From Paenibacillus daejeonensis DSM 15491 (GTDB lineage Bacteria; Bacillota; Bacilli; Paenibacillales; Paenibacillaceae), in contig NZ_KB899660.1 of NCBI RefSeq assembly GCF_000378385.1, positions 62,001 through 126,000 on the forward strand: a stretch of 64,000 bases of DNA, read 5' to 3'. The notes under the pieces were generated by a model that searched no databases, was not told the origin of the DNA, and saw only the letters and a list, made by a program, of their open reading frames with translations. The translations under genes and the position numbers were made by a program. Shown here one piece after another: positions 1 through 8,096 of this stretch. Numbering within the stretch: the stretch's first letter is position 1; every line of letters begins with the position of its first letter.

Positions 1-348
1 TAAAGACCAATCGGAAAACTCATTGGTAACGACTGCACCGATATGCGGAATCCCGTCGCTCATTTCAATTCCGGCTTTGATCCACTGAGTAGGAGAATGC
101 CATAACATGATTCCTGCTTGGTCGTAGAGCTCGTTGAATCCCTCAAACATGAAAGTCACTTCCATCGCGAGTCCTGTATCCCATGGCGTCAATAGGGCGT
201 GTCCATTGTCGTGCTGGAATCCATACATTGTTTTTTGCCAATAGTCACTACCTTTCAATGCTTCAACAACTAAGTGACCCTCTGATTCACGATAAGATTT
301 AGGGTTTGTGGTCCAACTGCCTTTTTGCCATGAGATGAGCTGTGTCAT
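1..348 (-). CDS. DUF1349 (concanavalin A-like) protein, partial
   Basis: The gene runs off the left edge, so only the N-terminal 116 residues are visible. They match my knowledge of the DUF1349 family: the run WQKTMYGFQHDNGHALL, then YDQAGIM and WIKAGIEMSDG are typical of this small jelly-roll fold. Members are about 190-200 residues and have no agreed biochemical role, although the fold suggests carbohydrate binding. The start is the ATG at 346-348, preceded by AAGGGA. No signal peptide is present, so it is probably cytoplasmic. It diverges from the acetyltransferase gene at 479. Confidence 0.75.
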   Translation of the reverse strand, partial: MTQLISWQKGSWTTNPKSYRESEGHLVVEALKGSDYWQKTMYGFQHDNGHALLTPWDTGLAMEVTFMFEGFNELYDQAGIMLWHSPTQWIKAGIEMSDGIPHIGAVVTNEFSDWSL

Positions 349-478
349 TAAAAAGTCCCTTCTTTCTTTTGCTAAGGTACTTGATTAGTTATAAATTATT
401 ATAACACGTCATTGATAGGGGGATCAGGAGTCATTACTGGCTAAATCGGCAAATGAGAAGAGAGGAGGAGATCATTTT

Positions 479-931
479 ATGGCTGATCACATCGTTCAGT
501 TACGACCTATAACTAAAGACAATGAAACGGAATGCATGAATTTAAAGCCCCGAAAGGATCAGGAGGATCTGGTAGCTCCCAATGCAGATTCCATCATACA
601 CGCTACGAAAGAACCAACAACCAAGCCTTTTGGTATTTATACTGACGATACAATGGTTGGTTTCCTACTCTTTGACAATGAAATTTTTAAGGACGGGTAC
701 TATTGGATACTGCGATTTATGGTCGATGTGCGTTTTCAAAAGAAAGGCTACGGATCGTTGGCAATAAGAGAGGTGATAAGGATACTATCCGCCAGGCCTG
801 ATTGTAAGCAAATTAGGGTTAATCATGTACCGCATAACATCGCCGCGAATCGTTTATATAAAAATCTCGGCTTTCAAGAGACTGGGGAAATGGAAGACGG
901 GGAAATTGTACTTCGTTATGATGTCACCTAA
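479..931 (+). CDS. GNAT acetyltransferase, BltD/spermidine acetyltransferase-like
   Basis: The 150-residue protein has the GNAT fold in order: an N-terminal acceptor region, a beta-strand pair around GFLLFDNE, the strand WILRFMVD, and the acetyl-CoA loop QKKGYG at residues 87-92 (a variant of Q/RxxGxG/A). NRLYKNLGF near the C terminus is the usual last helix and strand. The LRFMVDxxFQKKGYG pattern is closest to what I remember of Bacillus BltD-type polyamine acetyltransferases, but the substrate is not proven. A strong site (AGGAGGAG) lies about 8 nt before the ATG. It stands alone, diverging from the DUF1349 gene. Confidence 0.8.
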   Translation: MADHIVQLRPITKDNETECMNLKPRKDQEDLVAPNADSIIHATKEPTTKPFGIYTDDTMVGFLLFDNEIFKDGYYWILRFMVDVRFQKKGYGSLAIREVIRILSARPDCKQIRVNHVPHNIAANRLYKNLGFQETGEMEDGEIVLRYDVT

Positions 932-1086
932 ATGTGAAAGCAGGTATTAGAAAATGATACGAGAAATTTGAAAAGCAATTCACTGAAATTACAAGTAGGT
1001 GGCGATTTGATTAAGAAAAATGATTTGATGGTTCTGTGTGAAAAATCTTTAATTAGTAAATTATTTGCTGATGTAGGCAAAAAGAG

Positions 1087-1593
1087 GTGTTTGGCATAAT
1101 ACAACATTGGTTGCGAATTGGGAAACTATTATCAATTGTTTTACTTATTGGTTGTCAGTCAGGTGAGCCGGAAACGACAGAGCCAGAAGCCTCTCAGTTT
1201 AAAATCGAACTGAATGTCCCTGAAGAGTTGCAAGCAAATGAACCTTTTAGGTTACAAGGACAACTATTGAATACAGGAAATGAGACAAGGGAAATCAGTC
1301 ACTTCGTTGATCTCTTCAGCTACTGGATATACGATCTTAGTGGAAATGAAGTTTCGAGTGGTCTTGTCCAGCACGTGCCGTTACGTGACTTTCGCAGTGG
1401 AGTAACTACGAGTGAGCCATACACTTTCGATGACCTTGATAGGTTCGTTGACTTACAAAAAACAATTCAGGATAAAAGCTTGCCAGCTGGAACCTATAAT
1501 GTTATTACAATTGGGTCTTTTACTGTATTATATGGGGGAGAAGAATATCCGATTGAGATCACTTCGGAGCCAGTAGAAATTAATGTGCAATAA
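1087..1593 (+). CDS. putative lipoprotein of unknown function
   Basis: The 168-residue product starts with a short basic segment, a hydrophobic stretch and a lipobox LIGC (Cys about residue 23), so it should be lipidated and surface-anchored. The mature part looks all-beta (FRLQGQLLNTGNETREISHF resembles an immunoglobulin-like or BsuPI-type repeat); this fold call is an inference. The start shown is GTG at 1087 with a weak AAAAAGAG upstream; TTG starts inside the signal peptide are possible. Its last ~45 codons plus about 20 bp of trailer recur in a decayed copy on the other strand at 14122-14258, so this gene family has been duplicated within the island. Confidence 0.6.
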   Translation: MFGIIQHWLRIGKLLSIVLLIGCQSGEPETTEPEASQFKIELNVPEELQANEPFRLQGQLLNTGNETREISHFVDLFSYWIYDLSGNEVSSGLVQHVPLRDFRSGVTTSEPYTFDDLDRFVDLQKTIQDKSLPAGTYNVITIGSFTVLYGGEEYPIEITSEPVEINVQ

Positions 1594-1676
1594 TTAATAT
1601 GAGCCTCGTTGACTACTTCTGTGGTTAGTGAGGCTTCTTATTTGATATGAACCTAACGGAAAATACAGGAGGACAT

Positions 1677-2141
1677 ATGTGGGATATTAAAGAACAAATA
1701 TTGTCTGCATCAAAAAAGTTAAGCATCGAATTAAGTATTTTACCCAAAGAAGAAGCGGAGAAAATTAAGCATAGTATTTTCAACAAATACTTGGAAGAAG
1801 GTGCGTTACCCTACTTCCCTCTTTTTGAGAGTCTAAATCATTATATTGGGATTGACGTTCCAGAGTCTTGGACGTGGATATCCAATTTCGTAGAAAAAAC
1901 ACCAGTCATATTATTTTTTAATCCAGATGATGAAAAAGAATATTACAAATTAAAGAAAGGGGAGGATGTGGTTTTAATTCTCGAAGAGATTTTCAATGTC
2001 GAATTTTATATAACGAACTTGGATACAGAGTATCTACTAGGATACAATCACTCCCAATGTTTAGTCGCTTGTGGAACAGCAGATCCCTGGTTAGAGAACC
2101 ATGAGGGATATAAAACAAGATACCCAAAGGGAAACAACTAA
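1677..2141 (+). CDS. hypothetical protein, possibly DUF6756-like
   Basis: The 154-residue acidic soluble protein has no signal peptide or membrane segment. The central WTWISNFVEKTPVILFFNPDDE and the C-terminal CLVACGTADPWLE resemble a small uncharacterised family I recall as DUF6756, often found singly or near toxin/immunity loci; I cannot confirm this. The in-frame ATG at 1647 is less likely to be the start than ATG 1677, which has AGGAGG four bases upstream. It stands alone between the lipoprotein and the sigma factor. No function is proposed. Confidence 0.6.
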   Translation: MWDIKEQILSASKKLSIELSILPKEEAEKIKHSIFNKYLEEGALPYFPLFESLNHYIGIDVPESWTWISNFVEKTPVILFFNPDDEKEYYKLKKGEDVVLILEEIFNVEFYITNLDTEYLLGYNHSQCLVACGTADPWLENHEGYKTRYPKGNN

Positions 2142-2225
2142 GTGGCGAAAAAAATCCCAACCTTTATTTCACCTGGCACACTATATGATTGTTAGGAATT
2201 ACAGATGCAACTGCGGAGGCGAAAG

Positions 2226-3872
2226 ATGGATTCGATCGAGAAGAATGGAAAAGAAGCGGCAGAGGCGATTAGGAGCTATGTCAAACCGATTTTCGGTTTT
2301 GCGTTGAACCGGATCAAGCAGCGAACGGAAGCGGAGGATCTGGCTCAGGAGATTATGGTGCAGTTATTGAAATCCTTCTCCGGAGTGCGGGATATTAGAT
2401 GCCTGGATGCTTACGTCTGGACGGTTGCCCGATACACTTGGGTGAATTGGTTGAAAAAGCGTACGCGCGCTCCCCAAGAGATTGAAATCAACGGCATGTC
2501 CGAACTGTCGGCCGCCCCTTCCCGGGAGCCGCTTAACCGGCTGCTGGTAACCGAAGCTTACAGCGAGCTGCGCCGAGAAGTCGCGTTTTTGTCCGACATC
2601 CATCGCCGGATCGTGGTCATGCGTTATTACGATGAGCTTAAAATCAACGATATCGCGAATGCTCTGAACATTCCTGCCAACACAGTGAAGTGGCATTTGA
2701 GCGAAGCCAAAAAGGAGTTAAGGAAAGGGATGAAACGTATGCGTGCAACAGGATCATTGAGTGTCAACCCCGTCAGCATGGGGGAAATGGGCCATTCCGG
2801 TACGGCAGGAAGATTGGGCGAAACCAACGATTTTCTTGGTCGTGCCTTGGCGCAAAATATCGTTTACTCGGCTTATCACAAGGCGCGTACCGTACATCAA
2901 ATCGCGGAGGAGCTCGGAATGCCCCCGTCTTTGCTGGAAGGCGAAGTCCGGTACCTAGCCGATTACAATTTCCTCATCCAAACCTCTCCCGGCAAATATC
3001 AAAGCAATACTATCGTCTGGGACCTCTTCGAGTTGGCCGTAGCCGGTCATCAATTCTGGCAAGATTGCGCCACCGAAGTGGCCGATCTTCATTTTGACGC
3101 GTTAATGGAAGTTCGCCGGCAAATCGAGGATAGCGGAGTGTACGTTCCAGACGGCGACTATAACTTCCTGCTCTGGACCTTGCTGCCCAAGAACGTCGAG
3201 GAGCAATCTTGGCGGAGCATGCCGGCGGGCGAAAACTTCAATGCGGTCGCACCAATACGAAAGGACGGAGGACAGTATATTGCCTATGCTGCGTTGAACC
3301 AGAACGGTAATGCCGATCCGGGTTTTGATTTGAGTAGTTACGTCAGCTTCGGTCCGTCGCTCCGATACGTCGAAGACTCTCCCTTATACTTGTGGCAATT
3401 CAATACGTGCTGGAGCGACCGCCCGATGGATTGGCGTTTCCTGGAACACCGGAATGTCGAGATTTGTCATGCGTTTCAACAAGGGGAGCTGCCCGACAAT
3501 GAAGAGAACAGCGAGCAATATTCGTTCCTTCTGGAGAAGGGGTACATCCGCAAGACGAAGGAGGGGTACAAGTTCAATGCGGTTTGGATCGACTCTCCGC
3601 AAACGTTGGAACGGTTGAATAAGGCAATGCCGGATTTATCCGCTCTGTATGCGCCTGCTGTCGGCAAGCTCTACGATAAAATGCTCAAGCTGTTCCTACA
3701 AAATCAGCCGAAGCATTTGGCGCCGCAGCTTGCTTACATGGTGAGAGGCAATACCGGCGGAGGCCGGCTGGTCGCTTATATCATGAAGCATTTGATCGAT
3801 AACGGGAAGTTGAAACCGCCATTGCCGCACCAGCAGAAGACCATTTCAACCTGGATGGGGCCGGTCAAGTAG
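2226..3872 (+). CDS. ECF-type sigma-70 factor with long C-terminal extension
   Basis: The protein has 548 residues, about three times the length of a plain ECF sigma factor. Residues ~25-95 form sigma region 2 (EDLAQEIMVQLLKSF, then YVWTVARYTWVNWLKKR for -10 recognition and melting). Residues ~130-185 form sigma region 4 with an HTH (INDIANALNIPANTVKWHL). A second winged HTH-like stretch follows at ~215-260 (TVHQIAEELGMPPSLLEGEV), then ~290 residues without a fold I recognise. ATG 2226 is chosen over 2205 because GGAGG lies 6-7 nt before it. No anti-sigma gene is adjacent, so the extension may do the regulation; that is inference. Confidence 0.8.
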   Translation: MDSIEKNGKEAAEAIRSYVKPIFGFALNRIKQRTEAEDLAQEIMVQLLKSFSGVRDIRCLDAYVWTVARYTWVNWLKKRTRAPQEIEINGMSELSAAPSREPLNRLLVTEAYSELRREVAFLSDIHRRIVVMRYYDELKINDIANALNIPANTVKWHLSEAKKELRKGMKRMRATGSLSVNPVSMGEMGHSGTAGRLGETNDFLGRALAQNIVYSAYHKARTVHQIAEELGMPPSLLEGEVRYLADYNFLIQTSPGKYQSNTIVWDLFELAVAGHQFWQDCATEVADLHFDALMEVRRQIEDSGVYVPDGDYNFLLWTLLPKNVEEQSWRSMPAGENFNAVAPIRKDGGQYIAYAALNQNGNADPGFDLSSYVSFGPSLRYVEDSPLYLWQFNTCWSDRPMDWRFLEHRNVEICHAFQQGELPDNEENSEQYSFLLEKGYIRKTKEGYKFNAVWIDSPQTLERLNKAMPDLSALYAPAVGKLYDKMLKLFLQNQPKHLAPQLAYMVRGNTGGGRLVAYIMKHLIDNGKLKPPLPHQQKTISTWMGPVK

Positions 3873-3997
3873 GTCGGGTATAGTTGTAGACTGAGAAAAT
3901 AAAGAATTAAAATTCCGCCGCGGCATTAAGTTAACGGGCAGGATAGCGCAACAATATTAACTCTATTTTTGTTCTGATACTGAAAGAGGGAGTTAAT

Positions 3998-4606
3998 ATT
4001 TATAAACTAATAAAGAGATGTGTCATTGGAATCTCACTGACGGTATTTTTACTATCGGGTTGCACAACTGTTGAAAAGGAGGCGGCAGAGTTAATCTTTC
4101 AAGAAGCACACGCTCATTTCGGCGAGGTAAATATACTTGTCAATAACGCAGCTATGTACACTGATGACGACACGCTGGCCTTATTTACGGAAGAGGGTTA
4201 TGATCGTACCTTTGAAATGAATGTGAAAGTAAGCTTACTGATGTCGCAAGCCTTCGTCAAACAATGTACGCAAGGTGGACGTATTGTTCATCTTAGCACC
4301 GATACGGCACAACGAATGGCGGGGCAGATCTTATACGGAGCAAGCAAGGCTTCGTTAGAAGCTTTGACAAGAAGTATGGCAATCGAACTTGGTCCAAAGC
4401 AGATTACGGTAAACACCGTAGCACCCGGTCCGACCCAAACGGGTTATATTGATAAAGAACTCGAAAAACTGGTCATGCCCACCATACCATTGGGAAGACT
4501 CGGCAAACCGGAGCATATCGCGGAAACCATTGCTTTTCTGGTATCTGATTGCGCATCTTGGCTCACTGGACAAGTGATTCAGGTGAGTGGAGGGCACGGC
4601 GTTTAG
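3998..4606 (+). pseudogene. lipoprotein signal / SDR dehydrogenase chimera (broken)
   Basis: One continuous frame joins a lipoprotein signal peptide (VIGISLTVFLLSGC at about 4022-4063) to the middle and C-terminal part of a classical short-chain dehydrogenase. The SDR part keeps VNILVNNAA, the catalytic Ser in VHLSTDT, the active-site YGASK and the C-terminal GHGV, but it lacks the whole N-terminal Rossmann nucleotide-binding segment. The lipoprotein half lacks a normal start: after a good GAGGGAG the frame begins ATT TAT AAA where an ATG would be expected. An internal ATG at 4154 would give a 150-residue truncated SDR. I read it as a recombination product without SDR activity. Confidence 0.7.
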
Positions 4607-4674
4607 TGAAGTGAAATGGGCGCGAAAGGAAGGGCGACAACGATCCGAAAGCCTTAGCAATTAATGGAAATAAA

Positions 4675-5184
4675 CTAGCTTAAGTACCGCTTTCTTATGA
4701 CCTCAACGTGATGAAGTTCATGTCCCGCACAGCCGTAAGCGATGGCACGCACCGTTATACTTGTGTCGTTGGCTATGCCCGAGCGGGACCACGACTCTGC
4801 CGGCAACCCGCGCAGAAGCGTGATCGTCGCTTGCCGTACAGCCCGGTAGTCCTCTGCCAATTGCGCGATTGTCCACCTTTCGAAAGGAGGTATGAACAAT
4901 TCCTGATCAAAACTGGCCAGAGGGGTCTGGTCCCCTCTTGAGAATCGGAGCAGGCGGTAGGTCATAACGCGTTCACTATCTACGATATGGCCAACGACTT
5001 CTTTCAGCGACCACTTTCCTTCGGCATACCGATAGGATCCCTGGTTTTCGGTCAAAGTTGCCAGCAGTTCAGTCATTTGCTTTTCCTGAGTGAGTAGAAT
5101 GTCGATGATGTCGCCTTCCGGCGCTAACCGGATATACTCGCCAGCGTCCCCGGCATATTCTACTTCTGACGGTCTTTGGTTCAT
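4675..5184 (-). CDS. DinB-like putative metal-dependent protein
   Basis: The 169-residue protein belongs to the DinB four-helix bundle superfamily (DinB_2 type). The metal ligands expected in the family are visible: His66 in VVGHIVDSERV and the His155/His158-159 group in AGHELHHVEVI. WSLKEVVGH is the typical first-helix signature. Members include bacillithiol transferases and damage-induced proteins of unknown substrate; nothing here fixes the substrate. The ATG is preceded by GAGGGGGATC. It is an intact gene among broken ones, with no operon partner. Confidence 0.8.
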   Translation of the reverse strand: MNQRPSEVEYAGDAGEYIRLAPEGDIIDILLTQEKQMTELLATLTENQGSYRYAEGKWSLKEVVGHIVDSERVMTYRLLRFSRGDQTPLASFDQELFIPPFERWTIAQLAEDYRAVRQATITLLRGLPAESWSRSGIANDTSITVRAIAYGCAGHELHHVEVIRKRYLS

Positions 5185-5529
5185 GAGAGATCCCCCTCCC
5201 TCTGTGTGATAATAAAAATTATATCACTCATCTAGTTTACTGTCATTCGATCGGTTCCAGTTGGCGCTGAGCCAATTCGTCTTTTTCAAACAACTGTCCT
5301 AAAATGAGTTAGTAAGTTTGGAGTGCCTGGGCCGTACCCGCTCTGGATAGAGTGACCTCCTGATGGGGTTTGAGGCAATGACCTCGTGTGCAACACCATC
5401 TTATACTGCAGGAGCTCATTTTTGTTCAAGCCCCAATTTTTCGTTACATAGGAATCTAACGGACTTTATTCAACCTGAACAAAACGGCTTCCATAGTTCA
5501 TTTCAATATCAATAGGGGAGAGCACGTCA
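5185..5529. other. intergenic stretch without recognisable gene
   Basis: These 345 bases have no convincing frame on either strand. The part next to the DinB gene holds its ribosome binding site and an AT-rich probable promoter near 5205-5225. The rest may be debris from the rearrangements seen on both sides, but no insertion sequence end or terminator was recognised. Confidence 0.4.
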
Positions 5530-5793
5530 CTAGTTTTGGTCTACATTTTTAATGCGATTCTGCCGCAACATGTGAATGAAGTTTAGAGTGGATGCGGATA
5601 AGGGTTCACTATTACGAGTACATACAGCGATTGTATAGGTCAGGTTAATACCTTCAACATATACTCGGCACAACTCCCTCGCATGTTGATTAGCATAACG
5701 ATGATTGGGCGCAACGACGAAACATCGCTCGTCCTGGAAACCTTGCCACACCCAGCGTGGCTTTTTTGCAAGTATGCTCTTATCAAAAGCCAC
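5530..5793 (-). pseudogene. LysR-family regulator, C-terminal fragment
   Basis: The 87-codon frame contains only the end of a LysR-type effector-binding domain: ERCFVVAPNHRYANQHA resembles the loop around HPLA, and LTYTIAVCTRNSEPLS followed by FIHMLRQN is the usual last strand and helix. The N-terminal HTH and most of the sensor domain are missing. The first ~20 codons overlap a hairpin (5745-5767) and are probably not LysR-derived. LysR regulators often sit beside azoreductase genes, and the remnant next door is one, so the two may once have been a pair. Confidence 0.55.
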
Positions 5794-5821
5794 GGACTAA
5801 AAGATACCTGCTAAGCCGTTT

Positions 5822-6319
5822 TTAAAATTCCAATGTAGCTTCGCGTGTACGTTGGATCGCTTTTTCTTTTATTTGTAGAACTTGGTCAGGATACTCGGCC
5901 ATCCCTTCGATAAAGATGCCATGAAAATCTGAGACTCCGATGAACTCCATGATGACTTTTAAGTGGCGGTGGCCCATTTCCCAGTTTTCGGCGAGTGTAT
6001 TGGAGCCGGGTGACAACACACTGCCGCTAGCTTGAATGTGAATCGCTTTTTTATCACCGAGCAAGCCGACCCGGCCAACGTCGGGAAGATATTTGAACGT
6101 CTTGCCCACGATGCAGATGGAGTCAAGATAGGCTTTCATAATCGGAGGATAAGAGTAGTTCCAAGTGGGGCTGAGAAGCTCATTAATCCGTCCGACTTTT
6201 GTCTTCTCATTAACGCTTAACTCTTCGAAAGCTGTGCCATGCTTAAGCTTCTCCCATCCGTTAAAAACGTCCGCATCCAAAAGAGGAATATCCATCTTAA
6301 ACAACTCGAGTTGAATCAC
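5822..6319 (-). pseudogene. FMN-dependent NADH-azoreductase remnant
   Basis: The frame matches AzoR-type flavodoxin-fold azoreductases: LFKMDIPLLDADVFNGW, WNYSYPPIMKAYLDSI and VGKTFKY are characteristic. Two parts are gone. The N-terminal ~40 residues, including the first FMN-phosphate loop, are absent, and about 15 residues are deleted inside at RINELLSPTWNYS, where the family has a core beta strand before the P-W-N-F/Y motif. Intact enzymes are ~205-210 residues; this frame gives 165 from a GTG. Loss of the core strand makes activity unlikely. Confidence 0.75.
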
Positions 6320-6342
6320 TCCGCACTAAGGAAACATTAACC

Positions 6343-6492
6343 CAACAACCCCCACCATACAAAGGTACCGCTTGGGATCCGCGGTTCTTCAAATGGCTTG
6401 TCCATTATCAAGTACAAAAATGGACTGCACGTCAAATTGCAGATCACTATAGTCAGCTGGTTTTCATTGAAACGATAGATAAAGTTAAGTAG
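6343..6492 (+). pseudogene. unidentified gene fragment
   Basis: A short open frame reads YKGTAWDPRFFKWLVHYQ and then KWTARQIADHYSQ before the TAG at 6490-6492. The second part resembles the first helices of a helix-turn-helix. There is no start codon with a ribosome binding site, and I do not recognise the parent family. It lies between the azoreductase remnant and a hairpin, in a row of other fragments. Confidence 0.3.
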
Positions 6493-6526
6493 TAAGCAAG
6501 ACGTTTCGATAAGTCAATATACATTC

Positions 6527-6552
6527 AAAAACCCACGCCGGGCGTGGGTTTT
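6527..6552. terminator. rho-independent terminator-like hairpin
   Basis: AAAACCCACGCC/GGGCGTGGGTTTT forms an 8-bp GC-rich stem flanked by A and T runs, so it can work in either direction. It belongs to a family of similar CCACGC...GCGTGG hairpins in this window. Confidence 0.65.
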
Positions 6553-6702
6553 AAGTGATTTTATGCAGTTGCAAGCGAAGTTATGGACTGCAACTGAGTT
6601 AGTAAAATAGCGACGATGACGAAACACTCATGATTACCCGCAAAGATATAAGGCCTTTCCAAATGTAATTAGATTTCTGGAGAACGTTATATTATAATTA
6701 AA

Positions 6703-6714
6703 TTATATAATTAT
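6703..6714. promoter_or_regulatory. candidate ArsR operator of arsR1
   Basis: TTATATAATTAT lies 23 nt before the arsR1 ATG, next to two TATAAT-like -10 boxes (6693-6698 and 6706-6711). The same 12 bases occur inside the arsR2 promoter at 7701-7712, so it is a good candidate for the shared ArsR binding site. Confidence 0.5.
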
Positions 6715-6736
6715 GTATTTCATGGAGGTGATCTGG

Positions 6737-7063
6737 ATGGATTCATTGGATACAATGGCTGAGACATTCAAACTCCTTGGCGATAAATCAAGATTATCCA
6801 TTCTGGGCTTATTAAAGGAGAGAGAGCTTTGCGTCTGCAATCTCGTCGATATTATGCAGATGTCTCAGCCTAGCATAAGCCAGCATTTAAGGAAAATGAA
6901 GGCCGGCGGACTTCTAAACGAATATCGGAGAGGCAAATGGGTGTATTACTCCTTGAGCCTCGAAGATAAACCTTACGTGATGGACGTGCTAAAAAGCATT
7001 CCTTCACAAGCTGAAAAGCTGGAATGGCTGGATCAACAACTCGCTGCAACCGTTTGCGACTAA
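6737..7063 (+). CDS. arsR: ArsR-family arsenite-responsive repressor (first copy)
   Basis: The 108-residue winged-helix repressor has the metalloid-sensing ELCVCNL motif, with Cys32 and Cys34 at the start of the recognition module, followed by the DNA-binding segment MSQPSISQHLRKMK and the wing RRGKWVYYSL. In this subfamily As(III) or Sb(III) binds the cysteines and releases DNA. ATG 6737 is chosen over 6713 because GGAGGTGAT lies just before it. It is not followed by an ars effector gene: the next DNA is a decayed response regulator, and the ars operon proper begins with a second arsR. Confidence 0.9.
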   Translation: MDSLDTMAETFKLLGDKSRLSILGLLKERELCVCNLVDIMQMSQPSISQHLRKMKAGGLLNEYRRGKWVYYSLSLEDKPYVMDVLKSIPSQAEKLEWLDQQLAATVCD

Positions 7064-7064
7064 T

Positions 7065-7615
7065 TTAACTGCTCTTGTGTCTTATTTGACTCCACGGCCC
7101 AGATAACAAATAGCGATAGCCACCGCGAAACGATTCAATACGAATGGCTTCCTGAAAGCGAGCCAGGCGTCGGCTCAATGAGCTTACATGAATCTCTAAT
7201 GTTCTCTTCCCGTCCATAAAATTACTTCCCCAAACACTATGTAGTAAATGCTCCTTGGATAAGATTATTCCCGGTTGCTTCGCGAGGTTTATGAACAGTT
7301 CGTGTTCGATTGGCAGTAGGAGGGCAGTGACCCCTTTAATTTCAATCGCAGGCAACTCGGGATGAATAACTAGCCCACTGGTTGATCCACTTTTAGATGA
7401 CCAATTAGGTTTCTTAAAATAAGCGGTTGCTGTGATCAGGGCCCTCAAGCTTCGATTACGAAGAGATCAAGACCCATTCTCCCTCCGCCAATCGTTATAT
7501 CCAAAATGATAAGATCATACTTGCTTTCAATCATCATTTGACAGGAGTTCTCAACCGTTTTAGCAACCGCAACATCATTAAACCTTTTTGAACGAAGGAG
7601 GAGACGTCTTATAAG
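7065..7615 (-). pseudogene. OmpR/PhoB-type response regulator remnant
   Basis: 7065-7448 encodes an almost complete winged-helix output domain (LLPIEHELFINLAKQPG, VWGSNFMDGKRTLEIHVSSL, IESFRGGYRY), the hallmark of OmpR/PhoB regulators. Upstream on the same strand a receiver scrap remains (YDLIILDITIGGGRMGLDLF), but an in-frame stop and missing sequence separate it from the DNA-binding domain, and the receiver start is lost. It sits between the two arsR genes and starts two bases after arsR1 ends, as if an ars cluster had been broken by insertion or deletion. Confidence 0.7.
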
Positions 7616-7695
7616 CCTTATTCTTCAACGCCTTATCATTTAGTTGTGACCCCATGCCGTTTACAAATTGTACATCTCCGACTTACATATAAACC

Positions 7696-7723
7696 TTTAC
7701 TTATATAATTATATGAGTATAAT
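7696..7723 (+). promoter_or_regulatory. promoter/operator of the arsR2 operon
   Basis: TTTACT (7696-7701) and TATAAT (7718-7723) are 16 bp apart and match a sigma-A promoter. The spacer is the palindromic TATATAATTATAT, so a bound ArsR dimer would block RNA polymerase. The arsR2 start is 45 bases downstream, behind AGGAGGGGAG. Confidence 0.65.
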
Positions 7724-7768
7724 AAAGGTGAAATCAGAAGCGACAAAGGGGATAGGAGGGGAGTAACC

Positions 7769-8080
7769 ATGCTTAGTTATGCTGCAGTGGCTGAAGAACT
7801 GAAGCTGCTATCTAACAAAACACGATTAATGATACTAGCGCTACTCAAAGAAAAAGAGATGTGCGTTTGTGACATTGCAGCTGCATTAGAGTCCACACAA
7901 CCCAATATTAGTCAGCACTTACGTAAGTTAAAGACTGGCAATCTGGTCCGCGAAACACGGCGAGGCCAGTGGATTTACTATGCCATAAACCGTGATAACA
8001 AACCTTATATATCCGACATTTTAAATGACGTCCCATCGATGAAACACCAAGCCATGCAATTTCAGTCAGAAAGCTGTTAG
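7769..8080 (+). CDS. arsR: ArsR-family repressor of the ars operon (second copy)
   Basis: The 103-residue protein is about as long as ArsR1 and has the same metalloid motif, EMCVCDI, with Cys32 and Cys34 in the same positions. The HTH is STQPNISQHLRKLK and the wing RRGQWIYYAI. It ends in an extra Cys (SESC). It is the first gene of the arsR2-arsB-arsC-trxB-arsI-phosphatase operon, 16 nt ahead of arsB. It should repress its own promoter at 7696-7723 until arsenite binds. Confidence 0.93.
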   Translation: MLSYAAVAEELKLLSNKTRLMILALLKEKEMCVCDIAAALESTQPNISQHLRKLKTGNLVRETRRGQWIYYAINRDNKPYISDILNDVPSMKHQAMQFQSESC

Positions 8081-8096
8081 CTGTTAAGGAGGACTT

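Noticed and set aside
1028-1099. Short + strand frame starting ATG 1028 before the lipoprotein
   Set aside because: About 23 codons, no ribosome binding site, in a different frame from the lipoprotein and overlapping its start; nothing supports translation.
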